From: RGIG4097 sp937885645
GTDB taxonomy: Bacteria; Bacillota; Clostridia; Christensenellales; CAG-917
Assembly: GCA_937885645.1 (NCBI GenBank)
Contig: CALABJ010000014.1
Span: 62,001-126,000, forward strand
Length of the DNA stretch: 64,000 nucleotides
Reading direction: 5' to 3'
A program made the translations under genes and the position numbers. The notes under the pieces are model-generated. The model saw nothing but the letters and a program-made list of their open reading frames with translations, had not been told where the DNA came from and searched no databases. Below are positions 32,407-41,408 of this stretch, piece after piece; the stretch's first letter is position 1, and each line of letters begins with the position of its first letter.

Positions 32407-33999
32407 CTATTTGTTGAGGAGCGCGAAGTTTTCTTTGTTGGCTTTGTAGAGCTTTTTGAACACTTCAAAGTTCTTGTCATACACTGCCTTTTTCAGTTCA
32501 AGGTTGGGCTCAAATGACTTTGATGCAGGGATAAACTCCTTGACCTTTTCAAATGAGGGGATAAGTCCAACGCCGACACCAGCACATACTGCTGCACCAA
32601 CTGCGCCTACGTTTTGAGGGCTGTTGACTGTTTCGATTCTGTGTCCAGTTATGTCTGCAAGCAGTTGGCAAGTGAATTCACTGAGAGCACCGCCGCCAAC
32701 AAAACGGATTGTATCGCTAGGGGTGACTTTCTTTGCAGAGGATTCAAGCATCCAACGTTTGTGATAGCAGATGCCTTCAAGGACTGCACGGATAAGTTCA
32801 CTCTTGCCTGTTTCAAGGGAAATGTTGAAGAACATACCTCTTGCGTTGGGATCTTCAAAAGGACAACGATTGCCGTGGAGCCAAGGTGTGAAGATGACAC
32901 CGCCACAGCCTGCAGGGATGTCGTCCACGATTGTGGTCATATACTGGAACAAACTGAGATATTTCTTTTCAATATCCTCAGACACGTCGGTCTTTTGGAT
33001 GTAAATGCCGATTTCGTCAAGAGCAAGATGATCCTTCACCCATTCAAAGCACTTGCCTGAGGTTTCAAGCTCTGCAAAGTAATTGAATCTGCCTTCCTCT
33101 GCTGCAACCGTTGCTGCAATCATTGCAGTTGCGTCCACCACTGACTTGTCAGTGATTGTGCCGATCCAACCAGACGTACCACTGTAAATATGTGTGTCCC
33201 CAAGGCCGGTGCTTCCTGCGCCTACGCCGATAAGGTTTGCGTCCATACCACCGCCATAGACCTTGATGCCTTCTGCAAGACCAAGTTCCTCTGCCGCCTT
33301 TTTGGTGACTGTGCCTGCGCACTCAGTTGATGCAATAAGACGAGGGAAGTGATTGATGTCAACCCCAAACATCTTGCACATCTTCTTTGAGAAGCACTTT
33401 TTCTTGTAGTCGTACATTTCAGTGCCGAAAGCGGAGTCGTAAGTCATGACAAACTCCCCTGTCATACGGCAAATGAGATACTCCTTGACGTCAAGCCACT
33501 TGTGGACTTTTTTGAAGTTGTCGGGCTCGTGCTTCTTCACCCAGTTGTATTTCCACACAGGGTCCTTCACTGAAAGAGGTGCTGCCCCTGTTATCATCAA
33601 TGAGGGGAGAAGTTTCATGACGTTGCCCCCTGCAATTTGGAAGCCGTATGCTATGCCCTCTTTGATTTCTTCGCGAGCACGTTGATCCATATAGCTGAAT
33701 GCTCTGCGGATTGCGTTGCCGTCTTTGTCCACAAGGACAAGTCCTTGTGCTTGTGAGCAGAAGGATATACCCTCAACTTCTTCAGGCTTTACGTCAACCT
33801 TTGAAAAAATGGTTGCCGTCGTTGAGCGCATAGCACCCCACCACTCATCGGGGTCTTGTTCCGCTCCGCCATCATCAAGCACGTAAAGTTTGTATCCTTC
33901 ACTGGCTGCTGCAAGCATTTTGATGTCCTTTTCAATTTCAAAAAGACAAGTCTTAACACCAGTGGTGCCGATGTCGTAAGCGATAACGTATTTTCCCAT
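32407..33999 (-). CDS. FGGY family carbohydrate kinase, xylulokinase-like
   Basis: A 530-residue sugar kinase of the FGGY family. The phosphate-binding motif AYDIGTTGVKTCLFEI begins the protein; GISFCSQAQGLVLVD and SYMDQRA follow as substrate-side motifs, and the C-terminal FGGY half has YSGTSGWIGT, GGVIFTPWLHGNRCPFEDPNARG and RFVGGGALSEFTCQLLADITG. The overall layout is that of xylulokinase (XylB), which phosphorylates D-xylulose at O5, though other pentuloses or hexuloses are possible. It is transcribed divergently from the GH27 gene, with the two promoters 63 bases apart, so sugar release and sugar phosphorylation may be co-regulated. Confidence 0.88.
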   Translation of the reverse strand: MGKYVIAYDIGTTGVKTCLFEIEKDIKMLAAASEGYKLYVLDDGGAEQDPDEWWGAMRSTTATIFSKVDVKPEEVEGISFCSQAQGLVLVDKDGNAIRRAFSYMDQRAREEIKEGIAYGFQIAGGNVMKLLPSLMITGAAPLSVKDPVWKYNWVKKHEPDNFKKVHKWLDVKEYLICRMTGEFVMTYDSAFGTEMYDYKKKCFSKKMCKMFGVDINHFPRLIASTECAGTVTKKAAEELGLAEGIKVYGGGMDANLIGVGAGSTGLGDTHIYSGTSGWIGTITDKSVVDATAMIAATVAAEEGRFNYFAELETSGKCFEWVKDHLALDEIGIYIQKTDVSEDIEKKYLSLFQYMTTIVDDIPAGCGGVIFTPWLHGNRCPFEDPNARGMFFNISLETGKSELIRAVLEGICYHKRWMLESSAKKVTPSDTIRFVGGGALSEFTCQLLADITGHRIETVNSPQNVGAVGAAVCAGVGVGLIPSFEKVKEFIPASKSFEPNLELKKAVYDKNFEVFKKLYKANKENFALLNK

Positions 34000-34030
34000 A
34001 ATTCTACCGTCCCTTTTTTGTTATACAAAA

Positions 34031-34059
34031 AGTATAGCATTTTATTCCGCCTGTGTAAA
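34031..34059 (-). promoter_or_regulatory. Promoter of the FGGY kinase gene
   Basis: TTTACA (34054-34059) and TATACT (34031-34036) on the minus strand with a 17-base spacer. Confidence 0.75.
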
Positions 34060-34121
34060 TAGTCATTTTGCCCTAAAATCCTACATTTTTGTGAGTTTTG
34101 TTCACTTATTCCACTTTGGAC

Positions 34122-34150
34122 TTGTTTTTGCCACGGGCTTTTGCTAAAAT
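34122..34150 (+). promoter_or_regulatory. Promoter of the GH27 gene
   Basis: TTGTTT (34122-34127) and TAAAAT (34145-34150) with a 17-base spacer; GAGGTG lies 5 bases before the ATG at 34169. Confidence 0.65.
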
Positions 34151-34168
34151 GATGTTGCGAGGTGAATT

Positions 34169-35788
34169 ATGAAAAGAAATGGTATGTGTCCTATATGTTT
34201 TTTGAAAAACGCCCTCTTCGGCGCAAAGACGGTTGCCCCCGTCCCCGAAGTGCCCGAATATGACAGTGTATCCCGCCGTACACCCCTTATGGGTTGGTCA
34301 AGTTGGAACACTTTCAGAGGCAACATAACTGAGGACCTCATCTATGAAACAGCCAAAGCAATGGCGGACAAAGGATTGAAAGACGCAGGCTACGTCTATG
34401 TCAACATCGATGACTGCTGGCACTCCAACAATCGTGACGAAAACGGCGATCTAATCGGGGATTATATCGCTTTTGCCAGTGGAATCCCTGCCCTCACCAA
34501 AAAGGTCAACGACCTGGGTTTGAAGCTGGGAATTTACTCCTCAAACGGCACTCTCACCTGTGAGGATTTGCCTGCATCACTGGGACGTGAAGAGCAAGAT
34601 GCCTACACTATTGCAAAGTGGGGCATTGAGTATTTCAAATACGACTTCTGCCACAACATTCCCCTGCCTGTGTACGCGCCTCTAGTTTATGGAATAACCG
34701 TTGCGCCTTTCGGCACAAAAGACGCCACTTTCTACAACTGCTCCAACGGAATCCTCGGCGGTCTTGCAAGATTTATGAAGGATAGCCACGTGGAGGGAGA
34801 CAGATACGTGTCTGGCCTTGACGGCGGAAAAGGTTCTCTCACCTTCAACAACGTTTTTGTTGAAGAAGACGGCAAATATGCCCTCACCGTCAACGTGCGA
34901 AAGAAAGGTCAATATGAAAAATATCTCATTGCCGAAGTCAACGGTGTGCCTTATGAAATTGAAATCCCCAGTCAAAAACACTACAACTGGACTGCACGCT
35001 TCCAAGTGGCAGTGGATATGAAAAAGGGCTACAATACAGTCAAACTCTACAATCCCGTTGGCAACAAAATTGACAGCGCAACCCTCCTCTACCGCCGTAT
35101 GGCAAAGGCATTGAAGACTGCAACCAAACGAGTGGCAAATGAAAACGGCACTGAGGAAAAACCTATCCTCTTCTCAATCTGCGAATGGGGATTCAGAAAA
35201 CCTTGGCTTTGGGGAAAAACCGCAGGAAATATGTGGCGCACCACCCCCGACATCCGTCCTTGGTGGCCTTGGATTAAGATGATATACGAGCGCAACGTCA
35301 ACCTCTACCGCCACGCAAATGCAGGACACTACAACGACCCCGACATGCTTGAAGTGGGCAACGGAAACCTCACCTACAATCAAAACCTGTCACACTTCAC
35401 CCTGTGGTGCTTTATGAATGCACCTCTCGTCCTTGGCAATGACCTTAGAAAAATGCCCGACTCCGTGAAGGACATCGTCACCAATCCCGACCTTATCGCC
35501 ATAAATCAAGACGGCAAATGTATGCAAGCTAAGCGTGTGAGAAAGGGCTCTGTTGACGTCCTTGCAAAACCTGTTGAAGAGGGCACTGCAATCTGTTTCT
35601 TCAACAAGACCGCACTGAAACAAAAGGTGAATTTAAACCTTGAATCCCTTGTTGGCGACAACTACGTCAACGCTAAATTTGGTGATGAAATCACCCTCAA
35701 AAACATCGTTGGCGAGGCCACAATCAAGGGCAAAAAAGTGTCCGCAACAATCCCCAAAGACGGTGTTGTTGCCTTCATCCTGAAATAA
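34169..35788 (+). CDS. Glycoside hydrolase family 27 alpha-galactosidase with inserted carbohydrate-binding-like domain
   Basis: A 539-residue GH27 enzyme that removes terminal alpha-galactose (or beta-arabinopyranose) residues. The barrel begins PLMGWSSWNTF; the nucleophile lies in YFKYDFC (Asp159) and the acid/base in MWRTTPDIRP (Asp361), followed by GHYNDPDMLEVGN and the C-terminal beta domain. Normal GH27 cores are about 360-400 residues. Here residues ~165-305 are a beta-rich insert (DGKYALTVNVRKKG, YLIAEVNGVPYEI, YNTVKLYNPVGNKIDSATL) that looks like a CBM35/CBM6-type module placed inside the catalytic barrel. No signal peptide is present, so it acts in the cytoplasm; the N terminus has an unusual CPIC motif. 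Confidence 0.92.
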   Translation: MKRNGMCPICFLKNALFGAKTVAPVPEVPEYDSVSRRTPLMGWSSWNTFRGNITEDLIYETAKAMADKGLKDAGYVYVNIDDCWHSNNRDENGDLIGDYIAFASGIPALTKKVNDLGLKLGIYSSNGTLTCEDLPASLGREEQDAYTIAKWGIEYFKYDFCHNIPLPVYAPLVYGITVAPFGTKDATFYNCSNGILGGLARFMKDSHVEGDRYVSGLDGGKGSLTFNNVFVEEDGKYALTVNVRKKGQYEKYLIAEVNGVPYEIEIPSQKHYNWTARFQVAVDMKKGYNTVKLYNPVGNKIDSATLLYRRMAKALKTATKRVANENGTEEKPILFSICEWGFRKPWLWGKTAGNMWRTTPDIRPWWPWIKMIYERNVNLYRHANAGHYNDPDMLEVGNGNLTYNQNLSHFTLWCFMNAPLVLGNDLRKMPDSVKDIVTNPDLIAINQDGKCMQAKRVRKGSVDVLAKPVEEGTAICFFNKTALKQKVNLNLESLVGDNYVNAKFGDEITLKNIVGEATIKGKKVSATIPKDGVVAFILK

Positions 35789-35830
35789 ACAAAATCACAA
35801 AACAGCAACTTTAAGTGTCAAAATGCAAAA

Positions 35831-35860
35831 TAAAAACCACCGATTGCGGTGGTTTTTTTG
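35831..35860. terminator. Bidirectional terminator between GH27 and the O-antigen-ligase-like gene
   Basis: AAACCACCG (35834-35842) and CGGTGGTTT (35847-35855) with a 4-base loop, five A on the left, seven T on the right. It serves both convergent genes. Confidence 0.92.
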
Positions 35861-35913
35861 TTTTTTTTATTGAGTTTTTGATTGTTTTCTTTTTTTGTCT
35901 TATTTTGTTTTGA

Positions 35914-37401
35914 TTATGCCTCTGTGGGGGCAAGTTCTTCTCCGCTTTCTTCTTCGACTGCGGGAGCGGTTTCACGGGTGTAAACTTCAGTCCTGCACAG
36001 TTTGTCAAAGGTGACGGTGTCGCGGTCTGAAGTGAACATCTCAACCACGCACATCAAGATGGCAACAAGCATCATATTGGGGAAAGGCACCATTGTGCCA
36101 GTGTCCATCATTGAGTAGCCTTCAAAGCCGATGAAAATCACAAGGACAAAGAGGTTGAAGCTGTTGCGCCAGTTTTTGAGGAGAAGCACAAACTTCACCA
36201 CATAGTTATAGCCGTATGCCAAGATGCCAAGGATACCCATACAAGCAATGACTTGGAAGAAGGTTGAGTGGAACCAGTAAAGATTGATTGCTTCATGCAC
36301 TCCACCAGGGCCAGTTCCCATATAACCGAGGCCGTGTCCTTGGAAGGGTTTTTGCTTGAAGAGGTCCCATGCTTCAACGTAGAGTAGATCACGTCCGCTG
36401 AGGCCTGTGCCACGGGATAATAAGCTCTTGATGACATCGTTGACACTGTCCATAAAGATGAGATAGCACAGAACCATCAATGCAATCACTCCGCCGACGT
36501 AAATTGCTTGGCGCTTTCTGTCCTTTGCTTTCCAGATAGTGAAAGCAATGCCGAACACTGCGGCAATCATACCAAAGAGAATGCCACCACGGGAGAAGGT
36601 CATGACAAGACAGCAATATTGGAACACTGCCATCAAAAGATATATGACACCATAGCGGTGCTTTGTGCTGAGAAAAAGGCACATAGGCGCGGTGAAGATG
36701 AGATATGTTGCCACGTTGTTGCGGTTGCCCCAACCGATATCCCAGTATGCGCCTGCCCAGTTTGCAGGAGCAAGACCAGTCCTTGCAATGGCAATGACCA
36801 GTTCAAGGCCCACCACCATACCTACATATGCAAGTATCTTTGCAAAATAAACACTGCGGTCAAGGTCACCGCCTGTCTTCAAGAAGTTGCGGACAAGAAG
36901 ATACACCGCAAGGACACCTATGCCAAGGGCGATTGTGTTGGGAAGAGCCATAAGATAGCCTTCACCACTGACTACGCCCACACCACCAAGAAGGAGTGCC
37001 AGCGACACCGCAAGTCTTGTGAAAAACATTTTGCCAAGATGGAATTTTTCTCCGGGAGTTTTGACCTTTATCCTGACGTTGCGCACCACAAACACTGCAA
37101 TTGCAAGTCCAAGAGGAATAAAGGTGGGCCACAAATATAAAAACGCGTCAATAGTGTCCGTGAATATCATAAGCACCGCGGACAAGATATTGGCAACGAG
37201 GGGGAGAATGTCGTCTGCAAAGAGCAATACGAAAGAAGATGTCAAAATCAGCGCGACAAAACCAAAGGTTGCACTTCTTGCCACCCAGCCGATGAATACG
37301 ATGGCGAGGATGAGCCACATATAGTAATCGGTATAAATAAACTTCTTGACGAAGCTATCAACAGGGGCAATTCCTTTTTTCAGTTTTTGCAAAAAATCCA
37401 T
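35914..37401 (-). CDS. O-antigen ligase / Wzy-like polytopic membrane protein
   Basis: About 495 residues with some twelve membrane spans. The O-antigen ligase (Wzy_C) region is visible as MTFSRGGILFGMIAAVFGIAF, then the large outer loop with SGRDLLYVEAWDLFKQKPFQGHGLGYMGTG and HSTFFQVIACMGILG; the arginine and the paired histidines are the residues conserved in this superfamily. In Gram-positive bacteria such proteins polymerise or transfer surface polysaccharide. No glycan gene cluster surrounds it, and the C terminus is an acidic low-complexity tail. The chosen ATG at 37401 is more plausible than an in-frame start at 37443. Confidence 0.82.
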   Translation of the reverse strand: MDFLQKLKKGIAPVDSFVKKFIYTDYYMWLILAIVFIGWVARSATFGFVALILTSSFVLLFADDILPLVANILSAVLMIFTDTIDAFLYLWPTFIPLGLAIAVFVVRNVRIKVKTPGEKFHLGKMFFTRLAVSLALLLGGVGVVSGEGYLMALPNTIALGIGVLAVYLLVRNFLKTGGDLDRSVYFAKILAYVGMVVGLELVIAIARTGLAPANWAGAYWDIGWGNRNNVATYLIFTAPMCLFLSTKHRYGVIYLLMAVFQYCCLVMTFSRGGILFGMIAAVFGIAFTIWKAKDRKRQAIYVGGVIALMVLCYLIFMDSVNDVIKSLLSRGTGLSGRDLLYVEAWDLFKQKPFQGHGLGYMGTGPGGVHEAINLYWFHSTFFQVIACMGILGILAYGYNYVVKFVLLLKNWRNSFNLFVLVIFIGFEGYSMMDTGTMVPFPNMMLVAILMCVVEMFTSDRDTVTFDKLCRTEVYTRETAPAVEEESGEELAPTEA

Positions 37402-37590
37402 AATAACCAACTTTGCCAGGTGCGCACGCGCGCACTCCAACATTGTTTTTATATATCTATAATACTCCCTTTGTCTTCAAATGTCAATCTCTACTATTTT
37501 ATGCCACGGAAGCACCCCTTTTGACACAATATCTCCGACAGCTCTCACCACCAATTATACTCAGGTATGCAACCCCACATCGACCACATC

Positions 37591-37622
37591 AAAAAAACAA
37601 AAAACCGCCAAATCGGCGGTTT
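37591..37622 (-). terminator. Terminator of dut
   Basis: AAACCGCC (37602-37609) and GGCGGTTT (37615-37622) with a 5-base loop and a long A-run to the left that is the U-run of the minus-strand transcript. Confidence 0.88.
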
Positions 37623-37648
37623 AAGTGTTGATTTTGTAAATATAAAAC

Positions 37649-38080
37649 CTATTTCCTGCCAGTTGAGCCGAAGCCACCATCACCACGGACGGTGTCATCA
37701 AGGTCGCCCTCAACAAAGTCTGCTGTCACGTAGGGAGCGATGATGATTTGTGCCACTCTCTCACCGCTTTCTACGGTTTGAGCCTCGTCGCCGTGATTGT
37801 GCAGTGCCACCATGATTTCGCCACGATAGTCGCTGTCTATGACGCCCACCTTGTTGGCAGGTGCAAGCCCACGCTTTGTTGCCATACCACTTCTTGCATG
37901 CACAAGTCCCACGTATCCCACAGGGATTTCCATTGCGATACCAGTGTGAATAATCACTGTCTTGCTAACCTCAACAACAACACTATCTCCTGCATTGACA
38001 AGGTCTGCCCCTGCAGAAAACTCCGTGCCATACTCAGGCATCACCGCACTATCCATCAACTTTTTGACTTTGACAACCAT
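37649..38080 (-). CDS. dut: Deoxyuridine 5'-triphosphate nucleotidohydrolase
   Basis: A 143-residue trimeric dUTPase that hydrolyses dUTP to dUMP, keeping uracil out of DNA. All five motifs are present: SAGADLVNAG (I), HARSGMATKRGL (III-like, with the Ser-Gly pair), NKVGVIDSDYRGEIMVAL, GERVAQIII and the C-terminal arm RGDGGFGSTGR. The ATG at 38080 has GGAGGGGAGT just upstream; a longer frame to 38152 would include the -10 element of the promoter, so it is rejected. dUTPases also travel on phages, but no phage genes are near and codon use matches the core. Confidence 0.95.
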   Translation of the reverse strand: MVVKVKKLMDSAVMPEYGTEFSAGADLVNAGDSVVVEVSKTVIIHTGIAMEIPVGYVGLVHARSGMATKRGLAPANKVGVIDSDYRGEIMVALHNHGDEAQTVESGERVAQIIIAPYVTADFVEGDLDDTVRGDGGFGSTGRK

Positions 38081-38107
38081 ACTCCCCTCCAAACATTTAC
38101 TACCCTC

Positions 38108-38135
38108 ATTATACCACACTTCCTCAAAAACACAA
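38108..38135 (-). promoter_or_regulatory. Promoter of dut
   Basis: TTGTGT (38130-38135) and TATAAT (38108-38113) on the minus strand with a 16-base spacer. Confidence 0.65.
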
Positions 38136-38192
38136 GCACGTACACCCCACACTCACTACCCCAACTAAACCATAACTTGAATTGTATGATGA

Positions 38193-38552
38193 TTATATGT
38201 TTAAAACTTTTACGACTTGCCTTCTTCCATTCTTAGTAGTAAATAAGAATAGCAAATCTTCGTATTCAGGAAACACTTTAGCCTCTGTGACATCTGCATA
38301 AGTAAACCCATTGTCAAAGGGTTGCTCCTTATCCAGTCTTTCAAAACCTTCAAGCATTTCGCGCATATCGAGGCTCCAGCTCATGTCTCTGAAACAAAAA
38401 CACGCTTCTCCTAACCAAAGATACATTTCTGCCTTTTTCGTGGGCTCTAAACTTTGCAGAACCTCGTCCATTGCTCTACAAAACATTTCACCACCCTCAT
38501 CATTTGCTAGAATTAAATCATTGAATTTTACATATTCGCGCTTAATAATCAT
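38193..38552 (-). CDS. Uncharacterised 119-residue protein
   Basis: A soluble acidic protein of 119 residues, not recognised. It has a helical middle (MFCRAMDEVLQSLEPTKKAEMYLWLGEACFCF) and a C-terminal strand-rich part ending LLFLFTTKNGRRQVVKVLNI. It starts two bases after the stop of the 103-residue gene, so the two are translated together. They close the minus-strand run that begins with the DndC-like gene; whether they belong functionally to that system is unknown. Confidence 0.7.
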   Translation of the reverse strand: MIIKREYVKFNDLILANDEGGEMFCRAMDEVLQSLEPTKKAEMYLWLGEACFCFRDMSWSLDMREMLEGFERLDKEQPFDNGFTYADVTEAKVFPEYEDLLFLFTTKNGRRQVVKVLNI

Positions 38553-38554
38553 AT

Positions 38555-38866
38555 TCAGTCCTTTTGGTTTTTAAATATAGAATAGCAATATTCCCCTTGA
38601 TCTTCGTGTGATTCGCAAATTAGCAAATTTAAGCGCTTATTTGTATTAATCTCTTCATACAAAACCGGCATGTCTCCGCGTGCATTCCATTCGGGGATTT
38701 GAACATAACACGGATCGAGCATTCGGTCTTTGCTGATGAAAAATACCCGTCCTGTGTTAGAAAACAGCTTGACTGCTGGCCAAAAATTAGATCCTCTGTT
38801 TTCGTAATATATTGCTGACCTAGCAATGCATTGCTCTATAATTCTTACCGCTTCTTTTTTGTTCAT
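38555..38866 (-). CDS. Uncharacterised 103-residue protein
   Basis: A soluble 103-residue protein with an N-terminal helix (KKEAVRIIEQCIARSAIYYEN) and a beta-rich remainder (VKLFSNTGRVFFISK, LNLLICESHEDQGEYCYSIF). No family is recognised. It lies 15 bases after the 174-residue gene and directly before the 119-residue gene. The ribosome binding site is weak, which fits coupling to the upstream gene. Confidence 0.68.
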   Translation of the reverse strand: MNKKEAVRIIEQCIARSAIYYENRGSNFWPAVKLFSNTGRVFFISKDRMLDPCYVQIPEWNARGDMPVLYEEINTNKRLNLLICESHEDQGEYCYSIFKNQKD

Positions 38867-38881
38867 TTTATTAAATTTTGG

Positions 38882-39406
38882 TCAAAATAATTCTTCGATT
38901 AAGGCACTAGCATCTTCATGGTAAAGATTTTTGTATTCATTGATTAGCTTGTACAAGTTTTCCAAATATTGATCTTCAGAAGTCGCTCCGTCTGTGATTG
39001 TTTCGTACAACCATTCTATCCCGCCACGCACATAAGATTCAAAAATAGCCATTCCCTTGGCAATATCTTCGTTTTTAGTTGAGCGAAATACAAAATCAAC
39101 TCTCTCTTCCTCATTCATTCCTGAAGACGTGTCCGTCACAAGCACCATGCGATACAACAATTTTAAACGTTTATTTTCTTTAATTACTTGTTCCGCAAGC
39201 AGTTTAGCGTTATCGGAGCTAGTCGTATCTTTGTTTGCTCTTATGTTTTTTACTGCACCTATAATTGCCGCAGCCATATAGACATCAAGATACCTGTTAA
39301 AAATTGGTGCAATTTTTGCATCTTTGTTTAGTTCTCCCGCTTTTTTTGAAATAAATTTCAAATATGTTGCATGCTTTCCTACTACATCAATATTGCTATC
39401 AAACAT
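38882..39406 (-). CDS. Small Dnd-operon protein of unknown function (174 residues)
   Basis: A 174-residue, mostly helical protein beginning MFDSNIDVVGKHATYLKFIS, with a segment FNRYLDVYMAAAIIGAVKNIRANKD that recalls small proteins that accompany Dnd systems and sense or stabilise the modification complex; I could not assign it firmly. GGAGG is 7 bases ahead of the ATG and the dndD stop overlaps the leader, so it is made with DndD. It is larger than DndE (about 110 residues) and lacks the DndE Lys-rich pattern, so I do not call it DndE. A role as its replacement is a hypothesis only. Confidence 0.72.
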   Translation of the reverse strand: MFDSNIDVVGKHATYLKFISKKAGELNKDAKIAPIFNRYLDVYMAAAIIGAVKNIRANKDTTSSDNAKLLAEQVIKENKRLKLLYRMVLVTDTSSGMNEEERVDFVFRSTKNEDIAKGMAIFESYVRGGIEWLYETITDGATSEDQYLENLYKLINEYKNLYHEDASALIEELF

Positions 39407-39407
39407 C

Positions 39408-41408
39408 TTAAATCCTCCTAATTACAGAATGAGTATCAGAGTTGTTTACCTTTTCGATTGCATAATAAGACCCTACTTTGTCCCCCATGGCACCCTTGGC
39501 ATAGTCCCAGTCTTTTTGCATTGCAAAGAGTATCACCTGATCGGCAACTGTTGGCAAAACATTCGATATAGTTTCTATATGGGTTTCATCGGCATTAGAA
39601 AATGGTGCATCCATAACAATCGGATATGGCTCTATTGCCTGCACGGCTTCGAGTTGATCCGAAGATTTTTTTGAATTAGCCTTTTCGCATGCTACAGCCA
39701 TTAACCCACAAATAAACGAGAAGTTTTTAACTGCCTCCAATCCCTTAGATTCATCGGTTTTAAACTTGTTATTACCAACAGGAACCAAAAGTTGTATTCT
39801 ATAGTTGTCGTCTAATTCAAAGATTCTTGTGCCGTGATACATTTTTGAGAATATTTGATTTATTCTATTGGTCAATTGTTCTTTTACTTCAACAATTAGC
39901 CTATCATAATCATCTTTGAACCATTTGTAAATTGCCATTGCATATTGAATTTCTCTTTCGATTAATTCATTTTTAGCATTGCGCACAACCAATGAATTGA
40001 TTTCTTTGTTTAATTCGGCTATTGAAGAAGTACAATTGCTTATTTCAGCAGTCTTAGCACCCTTATCCTGGTTTAATTTCATCAAGAATGACTGTGCCTT
40101 TTGTCTGTCGGCTTCCATTTCTGCAACATTTGCATCTCCAACTTTCTTAATCTTTTCTATCGTCTCATTAAGCTCAATTCTTGCATCTTCTAGATCTATT
40201 TCTGCTTTGCAAATTTCTTTGAACACCTGTTTGTTTTGTTCGCCTAAATCGGTTTCTATGCTCAACAACAACTCTGCAGATTCAACGACTTTTCTTATTG
40301 TGCTTCCAATTTCGTGAGGTGGTAGCAGACTTCTTTCGTATTCAATGGCTTGTAATGCTTCGGGATCATCTTTTAACAATCTTCCGCAAATACACCTACC
40401 TCTCTCAAGAATAAAGTCTATAGACTTTTCGTCCATTTCTGGAATCCCTCTCATGTCATGTTTTGCAGATTTGAGGATCTCCACTCCCTTATTAAACAAT
40501 GGTTTCGCCAAGAATGAATAGTAATTGCTATTAAATTGATCAACCAATTTCTTTCGCAATTCTTTGATTCGAATTTCGATCATTGTTATTTTGCTTTCTA
40601 GATGTTTTTTACTATTTTGCAACTCTTTAACATCTTTGCAAGCATCAAGTTTTTCTTGTAGATCTGCTCTTTCTTTGGTATAGAACTCAATTTCGTTGTC
40701 AATCTGCTCTAATGCTTCTTGGGCTTTGGATTTTTTGTCCTCCAAAGAGCTAATGCGCATTTTTAAACTATCCGCAGTTTCTTTTCCCTTTAGATCGAAA
40801 TCTTTTCTCAGTTTTCCAATAGCTGAGCGTTGTTTATTGGGGTCTAAGTGTTCAACTCCAGCATTTACCACATTAATGTTCATCAGCCCTCGGACGGCAT
40901 CAACAACATTTTTCTTCTCACTAATACCAGAAACTCTTTCTCCGTCAAAGAAAAAATAGTCGGACAAATCATGAGGTAAAATTTGATTGATAATATTCTC
41001 ATTGTCACGATAATACGTAGGAATTGCATTTCCTGTTTTTGGATCTATGTGTTTTATAGACATAACTGCCTGAGTGCTTTTAATAGCCCCATTTTCGGAA
41101 ACACTAAAATCCTGTTGACGAGAAATTACATATTCTATATCTTCATGCACTAATACTATTTTAACAATTACTGATGCCCCAACAGGTCCGTACAATTCGT
41201 TTCTAACTTCTACATTCAAAACGTCTTTAGTTTTAAAAGAACATTCTCCATAAAGACACCATAAAAAAGATTGTACCAACGTAGTTTTACCCGATGTGTT
41301 TTTTCCTATAACTACTGTTACATTTTTTTCCTTGTCTGTCGAAAAAACTATTTCGTGTGTCCCTTTGTACTGCCTAAAATTTGTAAGCGTAAGCGATTTA
41401 ATTATCAT
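39408..41408 (-). CDS. dndD: DNA sulfur modification protein DndD (SMC/Rad50-like ATPase)
   Basis: A 666-residue ATPase of the SMC/Rad50 type. Walker A reads VVIGKNTSGKTTLVQSFLWCLYG at residues 32-54; long coiled coils (about 190-310 and 380-500) flank a small zinc-hook-like motif RCICGRLLKDDPEAL; the C-terminal half has YPIVMDAPFSNADETH with the Walker B/D-loop. This is the DndD layout: the protein is thought to supply ATPase or nicking activity to the DndCDE complex that replaces a phosphate oxygen by sulfur. Its ATG overlaps the stop of the 57-residue ORF by four bases (ATGA), so the products are probably made in fixed ratio. Confidence 0.88.
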   Translation of the reverse strand: MIIKSLTLTNFRQYKGTHEIVFSTDKEKNVTVVIGKNTSGKTTLVQSFLWCLYGECSFKTKDVLNVEVRNELYGPVGASVIVKIVLVHEDIEYVISRQQDFSVSENGAIKSTQAVMSIKHIDPKTGNAIPTYYRDNENIINQILPHDLSDYFFFDGERVSGISEKKNVVDAVRGLMNINVVNAGVEHLDPNKQRSAIGKLRKDFDLKGKETADSLKMRISSLEDKKSKAQEALEQIDNEIEFYTKERADLQEKLDACKDVKELQNSKKHLESKITMIEIRIKELRKKLVDQFNSNYYSFLAKPLFNKGVEILKSAKHDMRGIPEMDEKSIDFILERGRCICGRLLKDDPEALQAIEYERSLLPPHEIGSTIRKVVESAELLLSIETDLGEQNKQVFKEICKAEIDLEDARIELNETIEKIKKVGDANVAEMEADRQKAQSFLMKLNQDKGAKTAEISNCTSSIAELNKEINSLVVRNAKNELIEREIQYAMAIYKWFKDDYDRLIVEVKEQLTNRINQIFSKMYHGTRIFELDDNYRIQLLVPVGNNKFKTDESKGLEAVKNFSFICGLMAVACEKANSKKSSDQLEAVQAIEPYPIVMDAPFSNADETHIETISNVLPTVADQVILFAMQKDWDYAKGAMGDKVGSYYAIEKVNNSDTHSVIRRI

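Noticed and set aside
37649..38080. Prophage origin of dut
   Set aside because: No integrase, capsid, tail or lysis genes are in the window; codon use and terminator style match the core genes.
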